From positions 69,045,475 through 69,109,474 of the forward strand of contig CM047426.1 in the NCBI GenBank assembly GCA_026168455.1: 64,000 nt of DNA. Direction: 5' to 3'. This DNA is from Theocolax elegans. Taxonomy: Eukaryota > Arthropoda > Insecta > Hymenoptera > Cerocephalidae. Below, piece by piece: positions 34,810 to 45,833 of this stretch (the first letter of the stretch is position 1; each line of letters begins with the position of its first letter). Made by a program: the position numbers and the translations under genes. A model generated the notes under the pieces. The model had not been told where the DNA came from and did no database searches. It was given only the letters and a program-made list of their open reading frames with translations.

Positions 34810-36999
34810 ATGGCGTGTATGAACGAGTGTGATTTCGATCAAACGTACGGAGTTGAGATCCAAGGATGGATTTTGAATCTAACAAGCGATCAATTCGATT
34901 CTGTACTTGATCAGCTAGAATTGACGCGCGACGGTACGCCCTTTGTACGTGTAGACAGGTTATATAGGCGTTTACGCGGCGATTATACAGACGCGGATTT
35001 CGTCCAGTCAACTAGTGACGATGATTTAGTTTCGCGGACTCGTCGTGAACAAAGACTCTGCACCGTTTTGAAACATGCGAAATTTAGCGAAGAAGCGCAA
35101 GTACAGATTGCGCACAGACAATTAGAAAATCTCAATCGAGCGGATGAGAGCGGATTCTCTCCGCTTGCCAATAGCTCGAAGTCAAATGACGATCAACTTG
35201 CCGATTCCGATGCGGAATCGCAGCATAGCGAGGTTAACGCGGGAAATATCGCGGGGAACCTTGCGGAAAACGCGGCGGAAAACACCGCCGAAAATAATTG
35301 TAAATCAAATCTTGAATTGACTTCGATAAAAACGCTTAACACAACCATACCGGTAAGGCCAATTCCTACCATTTCGACCGCGATGATAACGACCGCTACT
35401 ACAACTACGTACTCGACGACGCAAGCAGCGAGTACGCATTTACAATCAAGAGGTGCGATACCAAAAACGGTATTTTCTTCAAAAGAAAATAATAAAATAG
35501 ATAATGATATCGTTTTATGTGCATTAGCTAATGGCGTAGTCTACAACGCTCCAAGGGGTTTAGCCCTGGAGTTGAGTAGAACGCAATCGCTTGCCTTTCA
35601 ACAAGAGAAGGAGTTGAATTATCTAAGGCAGCAATTAGCGGATTTTGCGACGAGTACGCAGCTTCCGACGCAAACGTCAATTGCGGCGGAAAAGCAGCGG
35701 AAAAATCGCAAAAGTGTTAATTTTCAAGATACTTTTAATTTAAATTATTTTGAAACGAATAAGCATCCTGAAGCACCTCAAGCGGTATTACACACGCAAA
35801 CGGAAAAGTCGCTTGGATCGCGTTTAAACGCAAACGCGTTAAATTTTCCGACTCCTACGTCAAATTTCTCGTCTCTGCCAGCTCCTGCGGATTGGCAAGA
35901 GTCTGGAAGGGGGGAAAATGTGCCTGTAGTTACAAGCGATCAACTTACGCAAATCTTGTCGAATATGTCAACTAGAGCGCCTATACAGTCACATGACGTA
36001 GGTCGCACAGTTCGCCAGTGGAATGTTAAGTTTTCCGGCGAAAAACGCGAAAGCATCGAAGAATTTATTCAGCGCGTGGAAGAATGTCGCAAGTTAGCGC
36101 ATATTTCTGACACGGATTTGCTGAATGCTTTTTCGGAATTATTAACTGGCGTAGCGCTACATTGGTATCGCCAATCGCGGAAAGATTGGAATACCTGGGC
36201 TGATTTTTGCAGTGCTGCTCGACGATGTTATGGCGTCGAACAGAACTTTCAGCAGCGCTTAATGGCGGAAGCGCAAGCACGCAAGCAGGGTAGAGAAGAA
36301 CCTGCTCGTGATTACATATTCTGTCTGCTAACTATATTTAGCAGAATGAATGCGCCTCCAAGTACGCAGTTTCAGCTAGACATGTTATATGCTAACATGT
36401 TGCCGTCTGTTCGGAAGTTAGTTCCGAAAGAAAAAGTCACAAGCGTCGACAGGCTTGTGCAGCTAGCTCGTCAGGCGGAAGAGCTTATCGAGGAAGAGCG
36501 GAATTTTCCCGCGCCTCCGCCGCCAGAAAAGAGCGTTCTGCCTTCTGTGGCTTATAAGCAGCCAGATACCAGAGGTAAGAAGGGCGGAAAAGCTGCTAGC
36601 GATGATGCTACGGTAAAAGTAGCGAGTATCGCAGAACCGACAATGGAAAATTTGGCCAAACTCTTAGAGAAGATGCTAGATGAAAGATTTAGCAAATATG
36701 CGAATTCTTGTGCGAATTCCGCCAATAAGAAAGGCCAAAACGCGCGTAATTTTAGTAAACCAGGTGCGCCGAAAGGAGCAAAGAATGTTTCTGATAAGCC
36801 ATCTGGCGTGACTAGTACCGAGAGGAAGGATGATGGTAAAAATAAATCATCCATTACTAATGGAAAATCCGCGCGTAGTCGCAACCGCGATAAGAAAGCA
36901 GGTCCCAAAGAGCGTGTGTACTGCTATCGCTGCGGTTGGCCCGGGTATATCAAGACGGATTGTCCTGAGTGCTCGGGAAACGAGAAAAGGGGCGAATAG
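34810..36999 (+). CDS. gag: Element A Gag polyprotein (729 aa)
   Basis: Structural protein that would assemble the particle around the element RNA. ATG at 34810 in good context (aaaATGG). Residues 1-330 are an acidic to Thr-rich N-terminal region. About residues 400-600 form the Gypsy capsid-type domain, recognisable by W-N-V-K-F-S-G, F-I-Q-R-V-E-E-C and L-T-G-V-A-L-H-W-Y. A Lys/Ser-rich linker follows. The C-terminus holds one finger, C705, C708, C718, C721 (C-X2-C-X9-C-X2-C), where a Tyr sits at the usual His place of a CCHC knuckle. The frame overlaps pol by a -1 shift at GGGAAAC (36975-36981). It is intact, with no stops. Confidence 0.95.
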   Translation: MACMNECDFDQTYGVEIQGWILNLTSDQFDSVLDQLELTRDGTPFVRVDRLYRRLRGDYTDADFVQSTSDDDLVSRTRREQRLCTVLKHAKFSEEAQVQIAHRQLENLNRADESGFSPLANSSKSNDDQLADSDAESQHSEVNAGNIAGNLAENAAENTAENNCKSNLELTSIKTLNTTIPVRPIPTISTAMITTATTTTYSTTQAASTHLQSRGAIPKTVFSSKENNKIDNDIVLCALANGVVYNAPRGLALELSRTQSLAFQQEKELNYLRQQLADFATSTQLPTQTSIAAEKQRKNRKSVNFQDTFNLNYFETNKHPEAPQAVLHTQTEKSLGSRLNANALNFPTPTSNFSSLPAPADWQESGRGENVPVVTSDQLTQILSNMSTRAPIQSHDVGRTVRQWNVKFSGEKRESIEEFIQRVEECRKLAHISDTDLLNAFSELLTGVALHWYRQSRKDWNTWADFCSAARRCYGVEQNFQQRLMAEAQARKQGREEPARDYIFCLLTIFSRMNAPPSTQFQLDMLYANMLPSVRKLVPKEKVTSVDRLVQLARQAEELIEEERNFPAPPPPEKSVLPSVAYKQPDTRGKKGGKAASDDATVKVASIAEPTMENLAKLLEKMLDERFSKYANSCANSANKKGQNARNFSKPGAPKGAKNVSDKPSGVTSTERKDDGKNKSSITNGKSARSRNRDKKAGPKERVYCYRCGWPGYIKTDCPECSGNEKRGE

Positions 37000-37035
37000 A
37001 TAAGGTCCCTATCGCCCCAATTATCAGTGAGACCT
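36975..37035 (+). promoter_or_regulatory. Element A -1 ribosomal frameshift signal (slippery site plus pseudoknot)
   Basis: The heptamer G_GGA_AAC (36975-36981) is in the gag frame. After a 7-nt spacer, GGGGCGA (36989-36995) pairs with TCGCCCC (37012-37018) and, past one bulged A, TAG pairs with CTA (37009-37011). The 9-nt loop contains AGGTC (37003-37007), complementary to GACCT at 37031-37035, which allows an H-type pseudoknot. The gag stop (36997-36999) lies in the stem. Confidence 0.85.
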
Positions 37036-40000
37036 CTGATGGTGATAAGTCACAACCAGTACCTGCGCAAACGGAAAAAGTGCCCTCGCTTTTGCCTGTC
37101 GGAGTGGACAGACAATCAGCGGAAAAAAGTGTTTGCGATTCCCGCGCTGAAACGCCAGTGGAGGAGGAAACTCCGCAGTTTACTCGCTGGTGGCTGCAGA
37201 TTGGAATCGGTGGATTCCGCGTACGCGCTTTGTACGATTCAGGGGCGGCTCGCACGGTTATTAATTCCTTAGGCTTGCAGATTGCGTCAGCCATTGGAAA
37301 ACCGCTAACACCTTATATTGGACCAGGTGCACGACTCGCTAACGGCCAGCGCGCTCCAATACTTGGACGTTTAGAGCTGCCGTTTGATTTAGCGAATGAA
37401 CGCCATTACTTGGACGTACTAGTGATGAGCGATCTCGACGCCGACTGCATTCTCGGTGCCGACTTTATTCGTGCATTTAATGCTGTTTTGTTGCCCCGTG
37501 AAAATCAGTTAGTGATTGAGAACGTGGCCGAAGCAATTCAGCTTGAAGTATCTGCTATCGGCATTGGCGATGTATGTACGCTAGCTGCCGTCGGCTTAGC
37601 AGATATTGACGAAGCGCAACGCAAACAACTCAATGAGTTGTTGGAAAAGCGTTTGACTGCTCCGAATGCAAAGCTAGGCTGTACTAACTTAGCTGAGCAT
37701 GAAATTGATGTGGGCGGTTCGCGTCCCATCAAACAGCGCTATTATCCGGTGTCTCAGAAGATCGAGCAAGAGATGCACGCTCAAGTGCAACAGATGCTTG
37801 ACGCGGGGATAATTCGCCCGTCAACGAGCGAGTGGTCGAGCCCAGTAGTCATGGTGCGGAAATCTAACGGTACCTATAGATTCTGCATCGACTACCGAAA
37901 GCTCAATTCCGTCTCGAAGACCTGCGCTTATCCGCTTCCCTATATGGAGATTATTTTGCGTAAACTTCAAAGGGCACGCTACATAAGCACGCTGGATTTA
38001 AGCAGCGCATACCATCAGATTCCGATGAAAAAGGGATCGGAACATCTGACGGCTTTCACGGTGCCTGGCTTAGGCTTATATGAGTTTACTCGTATGCCGT
38101 ACGGCGTGGCGGGGGGGCCCGCTACGTTCCAGCAACTCATTGATAAGGTGATAGGCCCTGAACTGGAACCGTACGCATTTTCGTATCTCGATGACGTTAT
38201 TATCGTCACCGAGACATTCGAAGAGCATCTCAAATGGCTTGAGCATGTCCTAAAGCGGGTTGCCGACGCCGGACTTACAATTAACCGTGATAAAAGCGAA
38301 TTTTGCCGCAGTGAGGTTAAATACCTTGGCGTATTGGTGAATCGCGATGGATTTCGCCCTGATCCGGACAAGATAGCGCCGATCGTGGATTATCCCGCGC
38401 CAACTAACCTCAAAAAGCTACGCTCTTTCCTCGGCATGGCCTCATGGTATAGAAAATTTCTAGAGGATTTTGCCACGCTTGCGGAACCGCTTACCAAGTT
38501 AACAAAGAAAAATGTTAAATTTGAGTGGGGCGAGGAACAACAGTTCGCTTTTGAACAAATCAAAGCGTTGATAGCATCTGCGCCTATCCTCCATCGGCCA
38601 TCTTTCGAGCATCAGTTCGTTATTCAGACTGACGCTAGCGACACTGGCTTAGGAGCGGTTTTAACGCAAACTATCGACGGAGAAGAGCGAGTACTTAGTT
38701 TCGCCAGTCGTACGTTAAACGCGGCGGAACGTAACTACTCGGTTACCGAACGAGAGTGCTTAGCTGTATTATGGGCCGTGGAAAAATTCCGCTCATATGT
38801 AGAAGGTTATCGCTTTAAGGTTATAACAGACCATAGCAGTTTAAAATGGCTGTGCAACTTGCGTAACCCTACTGGACGCTTAGCGCGTTGGGCACTTAAG
38901 CTCCAAAGCTATGATTATGAGATCGAGCACCGCAAAGGATCTCTTAACGTTGTGCCTGATGCCCTCTCTCGTGCATTCGAAGACGACTCGGATTGCGACA
39001 TCGCTGTCGTAAGTTTGCCGTACAATACACAAGATGAGTGGTATACGCAAAAACTTGCGAATGTCAGCGGAAATCCGGAAAAATACCAAGACTGGAAGGT
39101 GCTTGGAGGTAGATTATATCATTATAAGCCTGACCCTTCCATAGATGACTATTTTGAAGACGAAGACGCTTGGAAACTGGCGGTACCGCAGGAGAAACGT
39201 CAACAAGTTCTCTGCGAGAATCATGATGAGCCAACTGCTGGACATCTTGGCCGAAACAAAACGTATCAGCGGATAGCGCGATACTATTATTGGCCTGCGA
39301 TGCTTAAAGATATCGCCGAATTTGTGCGGAATTGCTCGACTTGCCAGCAATGTAAAGTGCCACAGCAGGCTCCTGCAGGTTTCATGGGAAAACGTGTTAT
39401 TCCGCGTCCATGGGAAACCGTTGCAGGCGATATCATGGGACCGTTTCCGCGTTCTTCGCATGGATTTGAATATCTTTTAATATTCATGGACTTATTCACT
39501 CGTTGGATAGAGTGTATCCCTATACGGAAAGCGAACTCGCATACCATTCGGCGCGAGCTGAGTGAGCGCGTTTTCTTGCGTTTCGGCGTGCCTGATGTTT
39601 TTCATTCCGACAATGGCACGGAGTTTAAGAATGCTGCTATGGAGCAATTCTTAGCTGAACACGGCGTGGTTCATACTACGATTCCGCCTTACCATGCACA
39701 GGCGAATCCTGTAGAACGCGTTAATCGCACGATAAAAACGATGATTACTTCGTTATCGAGGCGAATCATAAAACATGGGACGCTCACATCTCTAATACAC
39801 AAGATGAGTGGTATACGCAAAAACTTGCGAATGTCAGCGGAAATCCGGAAAAATACCAAGACTGGAAGGTGCTTGGAGGTAGATTATATCATTATAAGCC
39901 TGACCCTTCCATAGATGACTATTTTGAAGACGAAGACGCTTGGAAACTGGCGGTACCGCAGGAGAAACGTCAACAAGTTCTCTGCGAGAATCATGATGAG

Positions 40001-41383
40001 CCAACTGCTGGACATCTTGGCCGAAACAAAACGTATCAGCGGATAGCGCGATACTATTATTGGCCTGCGATGCTTAAAGATATCGCCGAATTTGTGCGGA
40101 ATTGCTCGACTTGCCAGCAATGTAAAGTGCCACAGCAGGCTCCTGCAGGTTTCATGGGAAAACGTGTTATTCCGCGTCCATGGGAAACCGTTGCAGGCGA
40201 TATCATGGGACCGTTTCCGCGTTCTTCGCATGGATTTGAATATCTTTTAATATTCATGGACTTATTCACTCGTTGGATAGAGTGTATCCCTATACGGAAA
40301 GCGAACTCGCATACCATTCGGCGCGAGCTGAGTGAGCGCGTTTTCTTGCGTTTCGGCGTGCCTGATGTTTTTCATTCCGACAATGGCACGGAGTTTAAGA
40401 ATGCTGCTATGGAGCAATTCTTAGCTGAACACGGCGTGGTTCATACTACGATTCCGCCTTACCATGCACAGGCGAATCCTGTAGAACGCGTTAATCGCAC
40501 GATAAAAACGATGATTACTTCGTTTATCGAGGCGAATCATAAAACATGGGACGCTCACATCTCTGAGCTCATGTTCGCGTATAATACCGCCGTGCAAGAT
40601 TCTACCGGCGCAAGTCCTGCTTTCCTAAATATGGGAAGAAACCCTGTTCCGCCGAAAAGCTTGCGGAAAATAGAAGATCAAGCCGTCGCCGACAGCGAAG
40701 CCGCAGCAGCTGTTCAAAATTGGCAACAGCGTATGCAAACGTTGCCAGAGCTGCAAGCTCAAGCTGCTGAACGAGCGACATGCGCACAAGCCCGTCAGGC
40801 CGAATATTATAATTCAAAACGCCGCGATGTACAATTTGCCGTGGGACAAAAAGTTTCTAAGCGGAATCGTATACTTTCGTCCGCTGCCCAAGGCATAGCT
40901 GCTAAGCTAGCTCCGAAGTACATCGGACCTTTTATTGTTTCGGCGTTACTCGGCTCAAACGTGGTAGAGCTCATCGACAATGATGGAAAAGAAGCAGGTA
41001 AATGCCACGTCAATGACCTGGAACCGTATTATGAGGACCAGACAGACGTAACTGAGGAGAGTAAATTAAATCGAGAGGATGCGACGAGGGACAGCGAGGG
41101 ATTAAACGCAGAACGAAGAGCTAGCGACGAGTCCAACGATAATGATCCTGTGAGCGCGAACGCACTGCGTAAACGAGGTAGGCCGCGCAAAACTCGGGTA
41201 GTTGTTAGTCGTATGACCGCGGTTGATCGTGCCCCTTCTAACGAGCGATTGAAGGCGAACGCTAATGTACACGCGAATCCTTCGACGACGGAAAATAGGC
41301 GCGGAAGACCGAAAGGGGTGAAGAACAGGCCCGTATCCCCGGTGGAAACGATCGAACGGCGCACTCGGTCGCGAAAACCGTAA
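36982..41383 (+). pseudogene. pol: Element A pol, broken by tandem duplication in integrase
   Basis: Entered by -1 frameshift at 36981. Protease has the canonical A-L-Y-D-S-G-A (Asp codon 37236). RT contains F-C-I-D-Y-R-K-L-N and Y-L-D-D (38184-38195), followed by RNase H (Q-T-D-A-S-D, about 38625) and integrase with the H-H-C-C finger, D/D/E residues and the GPF module. The frame runs to a stop at 39914 because 39024-39793 is duplicated as 39794-40564 and the first copy lacks one T (39753-39754). The second copy and true C-terminus continue in another frame to 41383. The C-terminal tail carries two AT-hook cores, K-R-G-R-P-R-K (about 41170-41195) and R-R-G-R-P-K-G (about 41296-41320). No functional integrase is expected from this copy. 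Confidence 0.9.
39024..40564 (+). repeat. 770/771-bp tandem duplication inside element A integrase
   Basis: Unit 1 is 39024-39793 and unit 2 is 39794-40564. They look identical except for one T missing from unit 1 at 39753. The unit covers the RNase H-integrase linker, the zinc finger and the catalytic core. No microhomology is seen at the junction. An assembly artefact cannot be excluded. Confidence 0.9.
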
Positions 41384-41684
41384 AATTCCCTTCGAGCGAT
41401 TGATGTATTTACGCGTACCGTTCTCTGAATCTGTAATTTTTATAATCTTTTTCATTCTGTCATTCGTATAAAACATGGCCTGATATTTACTAACCTGTTC
41501 CAGAATTATGTCTGATGAACTGCGCAAGTCGCTTGTTACAATAAAGAGAGAAGAGCTCATATTAGGCTTTATTTTATTTATTTATAAATATTATTTATGT
41601 TAATTATCTTTTTCATTTTGTCTTCTGGCCTAGAGAGAGAGAGTAGAAATGCAGAGCTGGTACGTCTTCGGCTACCCAGCGTCT

Positions 41685-41696
41685 GGAAGGGGGGAG
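41685..41696 (+). promoter_or_regulatory. Element A polypurine tract
   Basis: GGAAGGGGGGAG sits directly before the 3' LTR. It primes plus-strand synthesis. Confidence 0.9.
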
Positions 41697-42497
41697 TGTA
41701 ACGAATCAATGTAATATTTGATTATATTACATTGCTCGTTACATTCTGTCTCTCTGTCTAGCCTGTGTATTAATATTTACAGATGTTACAGGTCGACGTT
41801 CGACGATTTTCGGCGATTTTCGCGGACCTTCGTAAAGGTAAAAGTAGGGAAAGAGAGAGAGAGTTTTCGGTTCGTAAGTGCGAGAGCACTTAGATTAAAC
41901 TCAACCGTGGAGCGACTAATCTCAACCGCCGAGAGATTAAAATTCAACCGTGTGATTAATTGCCACTGACGTGAGAAACCTTGCGATTTGTTTTCTCCAT
42001 ATTTTGATCGCCCTGTGCTTGTGATCCTGGTGCTGTGCTGGTGATCCAGTGAAGTTGCAATAGTTTGTTTGGCGACGACGCAGCCCAGGAAGCTAAAGGG
42101 TAGCGACTACGCAGACTTCACCTGGTTGTTTAACCATCAATCGCGTCTCAAGCACTGTAAGTGCCAGTCTTGTAGTCTCTCTCTCTCTCTTTCTCTCTTT
42201 ATTTATCTCGCGTGTATACTGACCTGCGTTTCGCGCGCTGCGACGCGCCTGTATTATTGTTTTTCCCGAATACATTTATTTCTGTTATTAATTAAATACT
42301 GCATTGTTGTTTATTTAATTGTTTACCCTCTTTTTCTCGCGTTTCGCTAAATAAAGATTACCGCCGCCTCCGCCTATACGGCTTATTATAGTCGTATTAT
42401 TACTGAGCGGCTGATCGCGTAAATGAGACTATTATTTTAACGGTTCTGAATTATTATTATTTTATTTATTGTTATTAAAAATAGCAAAACCGTTACA
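41697..42497 (+). repeat. Element A 3' LTR
   Basis: 801 bp, TGTAAC...GTTACA, AATAAA at 42350-42355. Same length as the 5' LTR. Confidence 0.95.
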
Positions 42498-42501
42498 ATA
42501 T

Positions 42502-42960
42502 ATATGTCTATAGAAAGCAAAAAGAGATAGCGATATGGGAGATGTGTGAGATAGAAAGACTGCGTTGCGTGCCAGCCGATTAAAAAACACGTTCAGAGCT
42601 CCCAACGATTGGCAGGCGCAGAATTTCACCGGGTATACTCTACGATCTTGACAATGGTAATTCGACTATTTCTTATTCAGTTGGGATTTACCAAATAATT
42701 ATAATTTTCAATTCATTTTATTTTTATCTAAATATATGTATAATTTATTCCTCTTTTTTTCAAGAAATTCAGATTTATGAAATCTGATAATTATTCAGAA
42801 ACCAATATCTATTTTATTTTATAATAACTGTGAAATGTGTAATATATATTTTAATATATATTACCAGTTTTGTAACTTTAATAAATAAAAGAATTTCATT
42901 AAAAAATAAGTTTAACAAATGTAAGTGATCGTTCATTAAATTTTAAGTAAAAATTGTGAG
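42502..42960. other. AT-rich flank, nothing recognised
   Basis: No gene or repeat seen apart from short GA-rich sequence. Confidence 0.45.
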
Positions 42961-44525
42961 GCAAGCCTCACTAGCCCACATACATATATATGTTATCAGG
43001 GGGGAAATTGATAGAGCGGGGCACACCTAAAACAAAAATATATATTAGTAATAAGTAAACAAGAACTTCGAATATAAATTAATATAATAGAAAGAAATGA
43101 ATATAGTAAGAAATGAAGATATGTATAGTATTATTACCTTGCTACGTACTGGAATCTTGGGGTCCAATACTGCCGTGAAAAAGAAAAACATACATAAGTG
43201 ACATTTTTTTCGAAAATGAGTTTTTGGTATCAATGGATTCCGTAGAAATTGTTGAATTTATCTATTAAAAAATCAAGGTAATATAACATGCTGTTTTTTC
43301 TAAAAAAACGTAAAAAAAATATCGTAAGTAACTGATAATTTTAAAATTTATTAAAGTAATATGGAAAAACTACCGTAAGTGACTTTCCGTTGGGTAAAAG
43401 TGACGTAAGTCGTGTGGTCTCATTATAAAATGTTAAATAAAAGCGTACGCAAAATCTTTTGAGTAAGTTTTTCGTGTAAAAATGTGACTGAATACTACTT
43501 ACTTGTTGAAAATTAAAGTTCGCACCGATTAATGTAAGTTCTTTATAATAATTTTGACTCAACTTTGAACTGTGATAAATAGAAATCTACGTAAGTACTT
43601 GTACAATTAATTTAATGTATAACATTTATGTAAGTTTTAATGTATAAAAGTATATCCGAGTTCATTTACGTTTTAACTGAAAAAACACGCAAGTGCTTTT
43701 ACTTAAGGTTTTGATAAAATATATTACTAAATAAAACCACGTAAGTACATTCTTTACATTTTTTAAAGGAGTTTTTTTTCAATTCGAATTTTAATGCACT
43801 ATTAGATAGAAAATACCTGTTTTAATATAAGTCCTAATTTTTATTATTTAAAACATTATTTGCTTAAAAGATTTTAAATAAATCAGTTTATCTTAATTTT
43901 CTCAGTTTCATTGGTTTTGTATTTATGTAAGTTTATCTTTTTCACGGCAGAATAGTGGTCCAACGTTGACCACTCGTACTCTGGAGAACTCCTTGGGTAG
44001 CTCTCGTTGATGATCCTGGGTGTCCGCTGGAGCTCGTAGTTGGTTCCTGGGCCTCCTGTAAATAAAATAATCATAAGTAAAATAATATTAATGAATGTAG
44101 AATAGGTTAGGATAAATATAATAAGATATATGGGATATAAGGAAATATATGTTTTGTATGGGATGTTTGAGGTTAAGAATAGGTAAACATTGGTTTAAGA
44201 ATATGGACCCGAGCCATTCTTGTCACCGACGTTCACCGAAGGATAGGATAGGAAATAATCACGTTTCGTATATGTATGTTTGAGGAAAATGTAAGGAAAA
44301 AAAGGAGATGAAAAGAAATGGAAGGCAACACACGAAACGATACCACCTACCGTACAGGCGAAGTCTACCTGTGTCCATCGATGCCGTCTGCACCTGTCCT
44401 CGTCCACGGGAGCCAACGTTGCGGTGATCCTGTCCAGGTACGGAGATCCCCCGGCGAAGAGATTGACCCCGTTGAACACCGGTAAAACTCGCGGTCAAGA
44501 AAACTGCACACGGGTATACGCGCAC
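42950..44525 (-). other. Possible small spliced gene on the minus strand (three exons)
   Basis: On the minus strand, a GC-rich exon upstream of a donor CACAG/GTAGAC (about 44370) is followed by an acceptor tttacag/GAGGCC (about 44059). That exon is interrupted by the TIR element 43170-43950, resumes at 43169 and ends at a donor AGCAAG/GTAATA (about 43142). A third acceptor ttttgttttag/GTGTGCC lies at about 43029. All three reading frames stay open through exons 1 and 2, so the true frame is uncertain, and no product is recognised. It could be a host gene end or an old element. Confidence 0.25.
43170..43950. mobile_element. 781-bp TIR element with GTAAGT array
   Basis: Ends CTGCCGTGAAAAAGA and its complement, with TIRs of about 27 bp and two mismatches. 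AATA occurs on both sides (43166-43169 and 43951-43954), a possible 4-bp duplication. Inside, GTAAGT occurs at 43325, 43375, 43405, 43534, 43591, 43630, 43741 and 43927, with variants at 43191 and 43689 and one inverted copy at 43497. No transposase. It is non-autonomous; the class is uncertain, but a 4-bp duplication would fit Sola-type elements. Confidence 0.7.
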
Positions 44526-45541
44526 TCAGATAAACAACGTGTCTGTATCTCTCGTCGAGCGTGAGAGTGGGGGAAGTCTTCTCGCTCTCGCGCAACTGCT
44601 CGACGCAAGATAGTGGTGTGCCGCGGGGGAACGGAGGAACGAACGGGAACGATATATATATAGACTCTCCACGTGTAAGAGAGAGAAAGAAGATACAATG
44701 ATGCATTGGGGAAGGTGGAGAATTCGCCCGCTGCGAATCATTTTCGCAAGAGTCGTACCGCCACTAGGAGAGAGGTTAAAGAAGAGAGGAATAGGTGGCG
44801 GTGCAGTAGTTGGCAGGAAATTCGGATCGGACGATCGGAGAACGGGATTGGAGAAGAACAACGGCAAAGAAGGATATGAGTAGCGCCGTGTAACGGAAAA
44901 ATGGAAAAGGATATCGAGGAAGAAGAACGACGAGACACTCACCGCCGATACCTTGACGGAGACACACACTCACCGCCGATACATTTACGGAGAAGCATAG
45001 AGAGAATTGAGAAGTTGAGAGAATTGTGATATAGATACTGAGAAGTAGTTGAGAGGTTAAGAAGAGAATTTAAAGGAATATTGAAGTTATACGAGAAATA
45101 CTAATATTATAAGTTAAAAAGGATCTTGTCAAGAAAAAAGGAGATATAAGGAGGAGAATAAGACTTGGAGAAGAAGAATAAGAGAAACTAGCGGTGAGTG
45201 GTCTGCACGTGGCCATATTTTTCTTTCTTTTTAAATTTAAATTATTAACGGAGTGAAACGGGTTCCTCACGCGGTAATTAAATATTTTATAGAATTAAAA
45301 ATATAATTTTTCTCGCCCAGGCAAAAGTTTTTAAATTAATATAGAATTTTGTCGGTCTTGCTGAGCTAACGTCTAACGACTCTAAGAACTCCAAGTTGCT
45401 CGCTCGAAAAGGCACGACAATTCGCCGCGTATCAATCCCGAGGACAACATTATGAAGGCCACAAGCCGCCAGACATAAACCAAAAGAAGAAGCAAATAAA
45501 ATACTAAGTTATAAAATTGAAAATATTTTAATAAGAAAGAA
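44526..45541. other. Purine-biased unassigned region
   Basis: Minus-strand donors GGCG/GTGAGT occur twice (about 44940 and 44970) in a short direct repeat, and a plus-strand donor-like GCG/GTGAGT is at about 45193. The long minus-strand open frames here follow composition and are not recognised. It may be the 5' part of the putative spliced gene. Confidence 0.25.
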
Positions 45542-45623
45542 AGAAATTTTAAGTCTATGTGTTTCGTCTTGGGACCGTCTGCCAGAACTCATCAGTGGGG
45601 AAACACATAGACTTAAAATTTCT
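45542..45623. repeat. Perfect 24-bp stem hairpin
   Basis: 45542-45565 (AGAAATTTTAAGTCTATGTG...) is exactly complementary to 45600-45623, with a 34-nt GC-rich loop. It could be a miniature element or an RNA structure. Confidence 0.9.
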
Positions 45624-45787
45624 TTTAAACTAAATAATTAATCAACATTTTTTATATATTTTTGTTATTTTTATAGAAATAAATATTTTTTGGTATATTT
45701 CTCTAACACGAGAAAAATCAGCAATGGCAGCGAGAGGGAACTACTGTTTATTTACCTGTGACTGTCACCCAATTTATTATTTCTCAA

Positions 45788-45830
45788 TAGACTTCCCAGT
45801 GACTCCAGTATAGTGGATATAAATTAATAA
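45788..45830. repeat. Half copy of the ACTTCCCAGT hairpin repeat
   Basis: 'caatagacttcccagtgact' and the bases that follow match 48128 onward. Confidence 0.6.
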
Positions 45831-45833
45831 TTT

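Larger units (their letters stand above)
33006..42501 (+). mobile_element. Ty3/Gypsy retrotransposon A, full length with LTRs
   Basis: Two 801-bp LTRs (33010-33810 and 41697-42497) enclose primer site, gag, pol and polypurine tract. A 4-bp ATAT duplication flanks the element (33006-33009 and 42498-42501); ATAT targets are known for Drosophila 17.6/297-type Gypsy elements. I count four substitutions between the LTRs, so insertion was recent. No env-like frame is present. The copy is defective through a tandem duplication in integrase. Confidence 0.95.

Noticed and set aside
38880..40317. Antisense open frames within element A integrase
   Set aside because: They are duplicated together with the integrase and are shadows of the pol frame.
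41384..41684. env gene in element A
   Set aside because: Only about 300 bp lie between pol and the polypurine tract, with no signal peptide or membrane segment.
44526..44973. Several overlapping minus-strand open frames of 60-150 codons
   Set aside because: All three frames are open at once in purine-biased sequence; no recognisable product and no single preferred frame.
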